64,000 nt of DNA from Bacteroides sp. (GTDB taxonomy: Bacteria > Bacteroidota > Bacteroidia > Bacteroidales > Muribaculaceae), in contig JAAVDE010000012.1 of the NCBI GenBank assembly GCA_014801955.1, positions 38,957-102,956 of the forward strand, in the 5' to 3' direction. The notes under the pieces are model-generated. The model searched no databases. It was not told the origin of the DNA and saw only the letters and a program-made list of their open reading frames with translations. Of this stretch, positions 16,469 through 25,800 are shown piece by piece. Position 1 is the stretch's first letter, and every line of letters starts with the position of its first letter. The position numbers and the translations under genes are program-made.

Positions 16469-18925
16469 TTATTTTCGGATAGATATTGATTCTTGAACTA
16501 CACCGTCTACAATTAAGGAAATTATAGTAGTACCTGTGGTATTACTTTGTATTGGTACAATAGTCGTATTTTCTCCAGTCGGGATAGATACCTTATTGGT
16601 GATAGAGCCGCTTGATTGAGTAACTTGGATTAGCGCCGAGGAGGCAGATTCAGAAACGAGGGTTGTAACATCAAACGCAGTCCCGGATGTGCTCTCCACT
16701 TTTTTCCAATTTAATATTTGGCCGGTTATTGGCTTCTGCCCAAAATTATCCTGGGCGAGCAAACTGCTATATAACATTTTTTTAACATATGTGCCATCAG
16801 GTTTTCTGTTAAAAGCATAAATTTCGGGAACATAATCTTGCTTTGTTATACACACGGTAAACATATCAGGAATCTTTGTTGCCGTAACCGAGTTCCTGTT
16901 CTTATACAATTTATAATATTTGGAAGATGATCCAAATTCTCGAATACAAATCAAACTACCCTCCTCTATGTTGGATATTTCTAAAGTGCGGTCATTAATA
17001 GACGTATGTATTCCATTAAAATACAGTGGCGTTTGTGTGAATATCGGCATTTCGGGGTCGCCAAGCGGATTTAAGCCAAACATGACATAGCGATATGTCT
17101 TATCCGTAGACGAGCAATAGGGTATCATATTAGCTTTTGCTTCTGCAACAGCAACTCCGTAACTATTGGAAGTTTTAGGATTAAAAAGATACTTATAGAA
17201 CTCACCTTCATATTGTTGTGACGTCCCAATTGAGTAATTAGAAGGCGTATAATATCCCGCTCTGGAACTGCCCAAATAGCCAATAACACCACTATTCGCA
17301 TTTCTAATGAACATTTCGCTCAAACTTGCTTCGCTGGTAAGAGAGTCAGTCATATCAAATGCATTTGTTTGGCAGGCCATTGTCGTTATCAGAGTATGGG
17401 CACTATGATTTTGCTGCCCGGCAGCATGAGTTGTAAAATACGTTGGTCTGCCTTTCTTCCCGTTTTCGATAATTGGCGGCCCAATACACCACCCTACCTG
17501 AGAACCATGTGTTATGAAACTTACAAAATTATAACCTACATCAAATTGTGTTCTTAGATTGGATAACGTTAATGCCTCTTTGGTGTCATATCCAAGTGTA
17601 TTCGTATCATTAAAAAGCTCTATTCTCTTGAAATCTCTTTCTGGCTGAATGTATTTATTATAGAATGCGTGACCTAATGTGGATGCAAAGACATTGTAAC
17701 CATCCTCTTCAAGTTCGTTCATATTATACCCACCCATAAAAAAGCTGTTATGCCAGCGCGGGTCTGTTTCATACTGAAGCACTTTATCGACATACGCTTT
17801 CGCAAACCAAGTTGTACTGACAGGAACTCGGGTGACAGCAAAGGAATGACCCATTGAAATATCATCGTCCGTTTCTCCATAAATACCATTACCATTTTTA
17901 TCCCAGTCATAAGGATCATTAATACAGGCGTAATACAAGTCAGCCGGGATCAGCCTATCGGTTTCTATAGTATCATTACCTGCGCAGTATCTTACAGGTA
18001 CGACAGTATCATCGCCTCCGAGAAGAACGTACTTTATACCCATACGCTTCGCAGTCTTTCTCAGGTAATCCTTAATTTTCGCAGGTGTATCAACACCGCT
18101 ATATATATATTGCTTGCAGATGGATTCCACAGTTACCATATGTGCCTGCAATCCTTTCGCTTTTTTCCATTTAAGCAAAGGCTCAAATGATGGAGCAAGT
18201 CTTTCTGACGTTATAATCAGATACTCATACTGACGTAACAACTCGTTATCATCGTCATCTCGTAAGAAAGTATCCATCGGCAATGGGAAACTCGGTTCGA
18301 TTACACCGAAATCATTTTGTATGAACTCCGGGCTTGTGGTCATGAAATCGAAGTGTTCGGAGGCGAGTTTTTGCTTGGAAAGAGCATCGGCGGTGGTTAT
18401 GTCAACGTCGAGTTGCTCAATGAGGTAGAGCCGGCGGGCTTTGCCGTCGTAGATAAACGGGGAGCAGAGGAAGTGGAGGTGCGTTGCGTCGGACCACTCG
18501 CTCTTGCCGGTCAGCGTACAAATCTCTGACGGATAGACGTCGCCGGCATAATTGCCGCGTTTTCCAAGCGTCACCTTACCAAGCATGCTCGTTGGATAGG
18601 CCGGCGGGGCGGTGATAATGTCAACATCCTCTAAGATCAGCTTCTTAGAAACGACTTTGGGAGAGAATGTGCAATCAACATGCGGGCCAGCAGCGACGGT
18701 AAAGGCCACGATTGGCAGTGAGGGCAGAGTGGTGTCATTAGGCAACGCCGCCGAATTTTTGGTATAGAGAACGTCTTGAACGACTCCATCTTCGACGGTG
18801 ATTTCAAACATATCTTCATCGAAATTGAGCGTTACAACCTTATTGGATGGTGCGGCAAACGACACAACTGCACTTATCACCAGCAGCGATAACGCTAAAA
18901 ACCTGAAAATGATTGGCTTATTCAT
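16469..18925 (-). CDS. Gingipain-like C25 cysteine peptidase with T9SS-type C-terminal domain
   Basis: The 818-residue secreted protease has a signal peptide (1-25), a gingipain-type propeptide (about 26-200), and the C25 catalytic domain (about 230-640). The predicted catalytic His473 is in FITHGSQVGW and Cys518 in ITTMACQTNAF, followed by the family block SLSEMFIRNANSGVIGYLGSS. A DPYDWDKNGNG turn (337-347) looks like a Ca site. The end (GTTIISLIVDGVVQESISIRK, about 798-818) resembles a T9SS type A sorting domain, as in gingipains; PorU, the T9SS sortase, is also C25 but lacks this tail. Specificity cannot be read. The 3' two thirds of the gene is AT-rich, unlike the propeptide part. Confidence 0.85.
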   Translation of the reverse strand: MNKPIIFRFLALSLLVISAVVSFAAPSNKVVTLNFDEDMFEITVEDGVVQDVLYTKNSAALPNDTTLPSLPIVAFTVAAGPHVDCTFSPKVVSKKLILEDVDIITAPPAYPTSMLGKVTLGKRGNYAGDVYPSEICTLTGKSEWSDATHLHFLCSPFIYDGKARRLYLIEQLDVDITTADALSKQKLASEHFDFMTTSPEFIQNDFGVIEPSFPLPMDTFLRDDDDNELLRQYEYLIITSERLAPSFEPLLKWKKAKGLQAHMVTVESICKQYIYSGVDTPAKIKDYLRKTAKRMGIKYVLLGGDDTVVPVRYCAGNDTIETDRLIPADLYYACINDPYDWDKNGNGIYGETDDDISMGHSFAVTRVPVSTTWFAKAYVDKVLQYETDPRWHNSFFMGGYNMNELEEDGYNVFASTLGHAFYNKYIQPERDFKRIELFNDTNTLGYDTKEALTLSNLRTQFDVGYNFVSFITHGSQVGWCIGPPIIENGKKGRPTYFTTHAAGQQNHSAHTLITTMACQTNAFDMTDSLTSEASLSEMFIRNANSGVIGYLGSSRAGYYTPSNYSIGTSQQYEGEFYKYLFNPKTSNSYGVAVAEAKANMIPYCSSTDKTYRYVMFGLNPLGDPEMPIFTQTPLYFNGIHTSINDRTLEISNIEEGSLICIREFGSSSKYYKLYKNRNSVTATKIPDMFTVCITKQDYVPEIYAFNRKPDGTYVKKMLYSSLLAQDNFGQKPITGQILNWKKVESTSGTAFDVTTLVSESASSALIQVTQSSGSITNKVSIPTGENTTIVPIQSNTTGTTIISLIVDGVVQESISIRK

Positions 18926-18952
18926 AATGGTTGAGTTTGATTGCCACGGGGA

Positions 18953-19150
18953 TTATTTCAGCAGGGTCTTTTTGCCGTTGATGATGTAGAGGCCGCGGGT
19001 GGGATGGTCAACGCGGCGGCCCTGGAGGTCATAGGCGCCGGCGCGATTGGTGCCGTCGGCGCTCACTTCGCGGATTCCCGACTGATGGGTGAAGTCTTCA
19101 GCCGTGAAAATCACCTCGCCATCCTGGCGGCAGTCAATCATCCGCAAGTC
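18953..19150 (-). repeat. Near-identical 3'-end repeat, copy 3 (sorting-tail block)
   Basis: Third copy of the block at 13671 and 15084. It is the same for the first 44 bases, then diverges more, encoding YDLQGRRVDHPTRGLYIING like copy 1. Confidence 0.8.
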
Positions 19151-20359
19151 ATAGCCCTCGGGCATCTGCGTTGCCCAGCTTCGGGCATCAGGCGCACCAA
19201 CACCCTCAACCCACGACGCAACAACATCAACGCCGTTTGCATTGTCAATGTCAATTGTAGCTTCGCAGATAAGATGTTCGGCAAAAGCGCGGCCATTGAC
19301 GGTCAATTCGTTGGTGCCGTTCTTTAGCCAGTGCGTCCTATCGTGATCAGTCAGGGAGTAATCGGTCACTTCGCCGGTGGCCCAGTCAGTGCGCTTCACC
19401 ATCGGAGAGTATGGATTGGTGTCGCTCAGCATCAAAGCATTGCTCAGCGGATTGGCCTGGCCCAGATGACCGGCAAAGGCATAAACGCGGCCATTTTCTT
19501 CGGCAACGATATATTCCTTGCCCTCCGACGATTTCAGCACTACGCAGCTGATGCCGTTAATCAGCGTATCGCGGTCGACCGTTACGGTAAACTGCTTGTC
19601 GCCGCGGGCCATAGTCCACGATTTGCCTTTCGTCAGGGTTTTAACATCCTGTAAGCCAAAGCGGTTTTGGATTGCAAAGTCATCATGGCGGAAGATTGTT
19701 TCACCATCCTTCCGACATTCAATCATGAAATAATTCTCGGAGCCGCGCCTGCTAACCATTCCACCCCAAACAACCAGCCACGCCCGGCTAGTCGAAGCGC
19801 CAATACCTTCAACCCATGAAGCCGCATTGTCATGAAAAACAATCTCGCTTCGTTCCAGGCCATCAACTCCCTTTACCGCACCAACATGAGTCGGAAAAAG
19901 ATAATTGCCGTGAGTCGGTTGCACTTTGTCCTCAATTTCAAAATATACAGGATCCACCAGAACGGAATCGCCAACCTGGCACCGGAAATCTACTACCGGC
20001 GAGAAATGGGAAATATCCGGATACTTTTCAAAATATCTCTTATAAAGGCCATAAACGCTCACAACGCCGTCTTTTTCCATAAAATCCATTCGGTCTATTA
20101 TCTTATCCGAGCCAAGCGTTCTAAAGGCAACTCGCCAGCACTGTTCGCCTTCAATCTCAACCTTTTCTTCAACGAAGCATTCGAGCATTTCAACATACTC
20201 CTCCATTACAGGATAATCCTCCAGCAGATCATGAGACTTCGACAAGGATTTGCCGATAATCCACGACTTGCCCTCTTCAAGCATAGGTTTATATTCAGCC
20301 GCCACTGCCGACAGCATCGTTACGGAAGCAACAAGCGCTAAAAGTAATCTTTTCTTCAT
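18953..20359 (-). CDS. Secreted two-repeat protein with T9SS-type tail, paralog 3
   Basis: The 468-residue protein has a signal peptide (1-21), then YKPMLEEGKSW and two modules, the second from VKTLTKGKSWTMARGDKQFTV. It has two SWVEGIG/SWVEGVG blocks, MIDCRQDGEVIFTAEDF and the GLYIINGKK tail. It is more diverged than paralogs 1 and 2 and first in the operon. The ATG at 20359 was chosen because MKKRLLLALV forms a clean signal peptide; an upstream in-frame TTG adds four residues. The promoter is at 20396-20427. Function is unknown. Confidence 0.75.
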   Translation of the reverse strand: MKKRLLLALVASVTMLSAVAAEYKPMLEEGKSWIIGKSLSKSHDLLEDYPVMEEYVEMLECFVEEKVEIEGEQCWRVAFRTLGSDKIIDRMDFMEKDGVVSVYGLYKRYFEKYPDISHFSPVVDFRCQVGDSVLVDPVYFEIEDKVQPTHGNYLFPTHVGAVKGVDGLERSEIVFHDNAASWVEGIGASTSRAWLVVWGGMVSRRGSENYFMIECRKDGETIFRHDDFAIQNRFGLQDVKTLTKGKSWTMARGDKQFTVTVDRDTLINGISCVVLKSSEGKEYIVAEENGRVYAFAGHLGQANPLSNALMLSDTNPYSPMVKRTDWATGEVTDYSLTDHDRTHWLKNGTNELTVNGRAFAEHLICEATIDIDNANGVDVVASWVEGVGAPDARSWATQMPEGYDLRMIDCRQDGEVIFTAEDFTHQSGIREVSADGTNRAGAYDLQGRRVDHPTRGLYIINGKKTLLK

Positions 20360-20395
20360 AAGTGCAAACAATTTAATGGTTTAGATGATTGGCGG

Positions 20396-20427
20396 CTAAA
20401 TTAGAAATAATTTCCATACTTTCCAAA
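20396..20427 (-). promoter_or_regulatory. Promoter of the paralog/C25 protease operon
   Basis: On the minus strand, TTTG (20427-20424), a 20-bp spacer and TAATTTAG (20403-20396) match the Bacteroidota consensus except for one base of the -7 element. The start codon at 20359 lies 36 bases downstream. Confidence 0.6.
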
Positions 20428-20455
20428 TTTTCTGCAACATTTTTTAAGAATGACG

Positions 20456-20500
20456 AAAAAAAAAGCGTTCCGCCTTGCCCTGTTCGGGGGAGGCGGAACG
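20456..20500 (-). terminator. Terminator below the GH20 operon
   Basis: On the minus strand, a 9-bp stem (CGTTCCGCC at 20500-20492, GGCGGAACG at 20474-20466) is followed by C and a run of nine T (20464-20456). It closes the unit that ends with the GH20 gene at 20533 and separates it from the paralog operon. Confidence 0.88.
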
Positions 20501-20532
20501 GTATGGATGCAGAGGTGGGGAGGAGGGGGCGG

Positions 20533-22788
20533 TTAGCGGGAGAGGTAGGCCATTGCGGGGGTGACGACGATGTCGGGGCCGCCCTGGGGGATGAGGGTCC
20601 AGTAGCAGGAGTGGGAGCCGTCGGCGGGCTGATTGTTGATGTTGACGTTGAAGTTTCGGTCGGCGGTGCCGGCGTTCATGAATTGGTTGTTGCCGGTGTC
20701 GTTGGAGTGGATGCCATACCAGTGGGAGCCGTCGGTGTTGTTGCCGTAGTGGAGGTTGGAGAAGGTGAACACGGGGTTCTTCACGCCCGCCTGGTAGGTC
20801 CAGCGTCCGGCGGGCGATTCTTCGGTCGGTGCGCCTCGCAGCGAGCCGGTGGAGTCGGCTTTGCAAACGATTGAGTAGCGGCCCGGGTAGCCGGGAGCTT
20901 CTTCGAAGCGGAACCACTGGGAGTCGTAGTCGGCATCGGTTTTCTGGGCAATGCGGGCCGAGGTTGTCAGTGTGCCGTCGGGGGCGAGCTGCCAAACGCG
21001 GCCTCCGCGGGGCGATTCGGCATTGGACACGACGCGATACCAAACGCCTTTTTTCGGCAGCTCCATCTGGGCGGCGGCGCCGGTCGGGGCAACGTAGCCT
21101 TCCATGTGGTAGGGCGAGTATTTGTAGTCGTTGAGGTCAAGAAGCTCACGGTCGGCGCTCATGCGCTTTTGGAAAGATTCCCAGTTTTTGCCTTCGAGGG
21201 GCGTCCAGCCGATTTCGGCGATTGCGAGCAGGCGGGGCAGGGCGAGGTATTCGAGATATTCGCGGTCGGCAACACGCTCGGTCCAGAAGGTGCCCTGAAC
21301 GCCCTTGCAGAGCTCGGGATGGGCAGCCAGGGCCGCTTCGGTGAAGGGCACGGTTGAGTAGACGGACTTAACGTCGTCGCACTTATAGCCGTTGGCCGGC
21401 GGGTCGTTGGGGTCCTGGGAGCGATTGATGTAGAACGAGCCTTTTTCGGGGCCGGTTTTTCCGATGGGGGTGTAGATAACGGGCAGGCCCATCGCCGTTG
21501 CTTTGTCAACGGCGGCGTCGGCGCCGACCCAGCAGTAGATAAGCGCGTCGGTTGCGCGCACCTTGTCAACGTCGGTTCCATTGGCCGAGATGGCTTCGTT
21601 CCAGAAGGCCACGCGGCGGCCTTTTGACCTGACGTAGTCGCTGACCTCCTTGACGAAGTGGCTCTGGAGCTGGCGGGGATGGGTCATTTGCATCTGCTTG
21701 TAGAGGGCGATGCACTCGTCGTTGCCGCCAATGATGTTGCCGTCGCCGTCGATGCGCACCCAGTTGGTGTCCGGACATTCGTCGCCGCCGATATGAATCG
21801 TGGTCGAGGGGAAGATGTCGATGAGAGCGTCGCAAACGTCGCGCACGAACTGCATGGCGCCGGGGTTGGCAACGTTGAGCACGTCGGCATAGATGCCGCC
21901 CGTAACGGCAACGGAGTGGCTGCCGGCGGGGTCGGTCGAGAACTCGGGATAGGCAGCCATGACGGCCATCGTGTGGCCCGGCATGTCGACTTCGGGAATG
22001 ACTTCGATATGGCGCTCGGCGGCGTAGTTAACGATGTCGCGCAGCTGGTCGCGGGTGTAGAAAAACGGGCCGTAGGGCTTGTTGAGCCAATATTCGGTCT
22101 TTGTGTGGCGGTCAACGATCTGAACGTTATCGGCAGTGGCGCCAATGGTCTGCAGGCGCGGATACTGCGGCATTTCAATGCGCCAGCCCTGGTCGTCGGT
22201 CAGGTGCCAGTGGAACTTGTTCATCTTGTAGTAGCTCATCAGGTCAATGATGCGCTTGATTTCGTCAACGTCGAAGAAATGGCGGCTAACGTCGAGCATG
22301 AAGCCTCGATATTCCAGGCGAGGCTCGTCGTTGATCGCCACCAGCGGCAGCTCATAGTCGCCGAGGCGGCTGACTCCGGCCATAACGTTGGCCGGCAGGA
22401 GCTTTTTAATCGTTTGGAAGCCGAAATAGAGGCCGGCGGGAGCCGAGGCCTCGAGGGTGATGCCCTTTTTGGTAACGTCGAGGCGATAGCCCTCGGGGAC
22501 GATGGAGGGATCGACCTTGACGGTCAGGTCGGCCTTTGACTTACCGACAGTGCGCGACTGCAGGCCGGTCGCGGCATTGAGGTCGGCAACAAAACGCGCA
22601 GCCTCGGCGGCCATTTCGGCGGGCAGGTTCTTGACGGCAACGGTCATTTTCCGGGGCAGACGGTAGTCGCCCTCGCCAACGGTCATTTCCTTGGGTGCCG
22701 GAGTCAGGTTCAGGAACCGCTCAGAGGCAATGCCTGCCTGGGCAACGAGGCACAGGCAGGCAGCAATTAACAGTTTACGGAGTTTCAT
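20533..22788 (-). CDS. GH20 beta-N-acetylhexosaminidase (751 aa)
   Basis: The enzyme removes terminal beta-GlcNAc or GalNAc from glycans using substrate-assisted catalysis. Signal peptide 1-21; GH20b domain about 28-150; TIM-barrel about 155-520 with FHWHLTDDQGWRIEMP and the catalytic Asp-Glu in HIGGDECPDT. A C-terminal module (about 560-745) with QWFRFEEAPGYPGRYSIV looks like a ricin-type trefoil. No sorting tail is evident. It lies 33 bases after the larger GH20 gene. A role in host mucin or N-glycan breakdown is inferred; the linkage is not determinable. Confidence 0.9.
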   Translation of the reverse strand: MKLRKLLIAACLCLVAQAGIASERFLNLTPAPKEMTVGEGDYRLPRKMTVAVKNLPAEMAAEAARFVADLNAATGLQSRTVGKSKADLTVKVDPSIVPEGYRLDVTKKGITLEASAPAGLYFGFQTIKKLLPANVMAGVSRLGDYELPLVAINDEPRLEYRGFMLDVSRHFFDVDEIKRIIDLMSYYKMNKFHWHLTDDQGWRIEMPQYPRLQTIGATADNVQIVDRHTKTEYWLNKPYGPFFYTRDQLRDIVNYAAERHIEVIPEVDMPGHTMAVMAAYPEFSTDPAGSHSVAVTGGIYADVLNVANPGAMQFVRDVCDALIDIFPSTTIHIGGDECPDTNWVRIDGDGNIIGGNDECIALYKQMQMTHPRQLQSHFVKEVSDYVRSKGRRVAFWNEAISANGTDVDKVRATDALIYCWVGADAAVDKATAMGLPVIYTPIGKTGPEKGSFYINRSQDPNDPPANGYKCDDVKSVYSTVPFTEAALAAHPELCKGVQGTFWTERVADREYLEYLALPRLLAIAEIGWTPLEGKNWESFQKRMSADRELLDLNDYKYSPYHMEGYVAPTGAAAQMELPKKGVWYRVVSNAESPRGGRVWQLAPDGTLTTSARIAQKTDADYDSQWFRFEEAPGYPGRYSIVCKADSTGSLRGAPTEESPAGRWTYQAGVKNPVFTFSNLHYGNNTDGSHWYGIHSNDTGNNQFMNAGTADRNFNVNINNQPADGSHSCYWTLIPQGGPDIVVTPAMAYLSR

Positions 22789-22821
22789 TTCTCGGTTATA
22801 GATGATTTCGTTGAGCAGACG

Positions 22822-25800
22822 TTATTTCACGAGGGTCTTAACGCCGTTGATAATATAGAAGCCGGGGCGAACAATCTTGTTGAGCCGGCGACCATTGAGG
22901 TCGTAGATTCCGGTAGCCGAGGGAGTTTGGTCGGCGGCGACTTCGCTGATGCCCGATTCGTCGGTGTAGTCAACGATGATGTTCTTGTGGCCGTAGATTT
23001 CATCGAGGTCTTCGTGGCCGGTAACATTGACCAGCGCCTTGCCGGGACGCGAGTTGGCGGCGAACTTATAGCTTTCGCCGGCCTTGACGCTCACGCTGCG
23101 GCTGGAGATTTCAACGCCGTCGAGGCGCTCAACGATGTTGATGCCATAGTAAGGCGCATAGACTTCGATTTCATAGATTTTAATCTGGTGGCCGGGCGAA
23201 TCCCAACCAACGAGCGTCAGGTCTTCGTTGCCGTCCCAGCAGAGGCCGCCCTGAGTGTCCTGAATGGTCCAGAAGCCGGCGTTATTATAGGAGAAGCTGA
23301 ACGCATGGGGAGTATCGGCAGCCTTGGCCTGGATGCTGCGTTCGAGCTTTTGGATGTAGAGGCCGGTGGCTTCGTTGAACACGTTGAAGTTGGAGCCGGT
23401 GGCCTCGAGAGTCCAAACGAAGTTGGGCGAAGCATTCTCGGCAGAGCGAACGCCGCTGACGCCGTTGCCAACAACGCCGCGGAAGGCATGGCGGCTGACG
23501 TGGGTGTCCTCGATGGCGTAGATGCCGCCGTCTTTCACCGCCGAAACCGGGTTGCCCAGCGAGGCAATGCCGCCGAAGGCGTCGGTTGAGTAGATGAAGG
23601 TCGCGGTGTTGTCGCTTACGGGGCCGTTTTCAACAAAAGTCAGATAGGGGCGCTCGGGAGCCTCGGGGGCGAACTGCTCGCCAACGGGGCAGGAGGTCTT
23701 GATAACCTCCCAGGTGCGGCCCTTGGTGTCGGTCAGGCGGATGAAGGCGTCGCGGCTGACGCGCTTAACGGTCACGGTAACGTTGAGGTGGCCGTTTTCA
23801 ACGGCGCCGGCCGAGTGGCTAACATATTCGAAGTGGTCGAAGGGCAGTTCGGTCGGAACGGCAGCGTCGGCCTCGGGCGAGTAGAAGTAGTAGGTCGCGA
23901 TCTGCTCGTTGCCGTCGGTTGCGGTGAGCTTCATTGCGGTCGACGCATAGCCGAGAGCCCAGCCGGCACCCTGCTGCAGCGGCGAACCCTCGAGGGCATT
24001 GACGCCGTTGGTTTCGATAATCGAGTTCTCGCCGAGGGCAAACAGGCGCTTGCCGTCAACGGTCAGGAAGTAAACGTTTTCGCCCTCGGCGGCGCGCTGG
24101 AGCGTAACGGCAGCGGCCTCGCTGAGGTTGGAGGTGAACAGAACGTCGTAGCCGCCGTTATTGCCGAAATAGGCTTCGAAACCGATGCCCTGGGTGGTTG
24201 CGCGTGCGGTTTCCGAGAGGCCGGCGATATAGAGGCCGGTGGCGGCGTTGCGCAGCGTGAGGGTCTGGGTGTTGGTCGCGGAGTCGTAGGCGCCGGCGAT
24301 TACTTCCCAGCCGGTAGCGCCGAAAGCGCCGGAGCCAACGGTTTCGAGTTCGCCGTTAACAACGGCCAGCGGACCGCGGCCGGCGGTGCTGGCAAAGGTG
24401 TAGACGCCGGAAGTCAGCGGAGTGAACTCAATGCCGGCCTCGGGAGTGGGAACATAGCCTTCGAGATGGAAGAGCCACATGCCGCCGTTGCCGTCGACCG
24501 GGTTGCTCCAGTTATTGACGGTTTGATTCTGAGCGGCCTGGGCGCAGTTGAGATACCAGTCGCCGCCCTTGTCGGAACGGATGGTCAACACTCCGCCAAG
24601 GTCAACCTTGCCGTGGTGGTCACCGAGCACGAAGTTATAGTTCTTGGCCGAATTGTCGTAGGTCCAGCGGGCATTGACGCTCGAGCCCTGCATGTTGGGG
24701 TTCACCGAACCGGCGGGCATCGCGCGGTTAACCACGGCATACTTGCCGCTGCCGGCGGGGTCGGCCTCAAAGGTCCAGTACTGATAGTCATAGTGGTCGG
24801 AACCGGCGGCAGCCTGGGTGTTGGTCCAGAGGCGACCGACTGCGGCCTGCTTTTCGCCGATGAGCGAGCAGCCGTCGTGGACCAGCTCGATGCAGCGGTC
24901 CTTGCGGTTGAGGTCATGAGAGGCCTGGGTAATGAGGCGGTAGTATTGACCGGCCTCGGGCATCCACTTGGAGTCGTCGTTGTCAACATAGTGGCGGCCA
25001 TAGGTGTAGTTGCCCAGGTCGAGCATTGCAACGTCGGCGTTGAAGCGCATCTTGAAGTCGTTGAAGTTCTTCTTCGCTGCGGGAGTCCAGCCGGTTTCGG
25101 CAACGGCGATCATGCGCGGCAGGGCGTTATATTCCAGGTGCTTCGGCTCGGCGATATATTCCGTCCAGAGGTTGCAGTTAACGCCATAGTAGAGTTCCTT
25201 GCGCGACTCCTCATAGTCGGGCTTGGCGTTATAGACGGTTTCGAGCGTAATGGTCGAGCCCATCGAAACGGGTTCGTCGGAGCCGGACCACTGGGGATAG
25301 TCGATATAGTAGTGGCTGGTCGAGCACCATACCGAACGCAGGCCCAGGTCGGCGGCCTGCTTGGAGGGGTTATTAGCCGAGCCGGCCGAGAGCCAGGCAT
25401 AAATCAGAATGTCGGCATCTTTTGCCAGCTGCTTGTCGGCGCCGGTGGTGGTTATGATTTCGTTCCAGCAAATGAGCTTGCGGCCATCTTTCTTCGCATA
25501 GTCGGCGAGCTCCTTGACCATCCAGTTCTGGATTGCGCGGTCGGAGCTGAGGCCATATTCCTTTTTGAAGGCCTGGCAGCTGGCGGAGTTGGCCCAGGCG
25601 GTAGTCGGACATTCGTCGCCGCCGATGTGGATATACTCATAGGGGAAAATATCGGCCAGATAGTCGATAATATCCTTCAGGAACTTCATGACGGCGGGGT
25701 TGGAGATGTCGAGGATGTCGGTCGACACGCCGGGCCAGTAGCGAACGGGGTGGTCGCCGGCAGGGGTGGTCGAAAATTCGGGATATGCGGCGATTGCACA

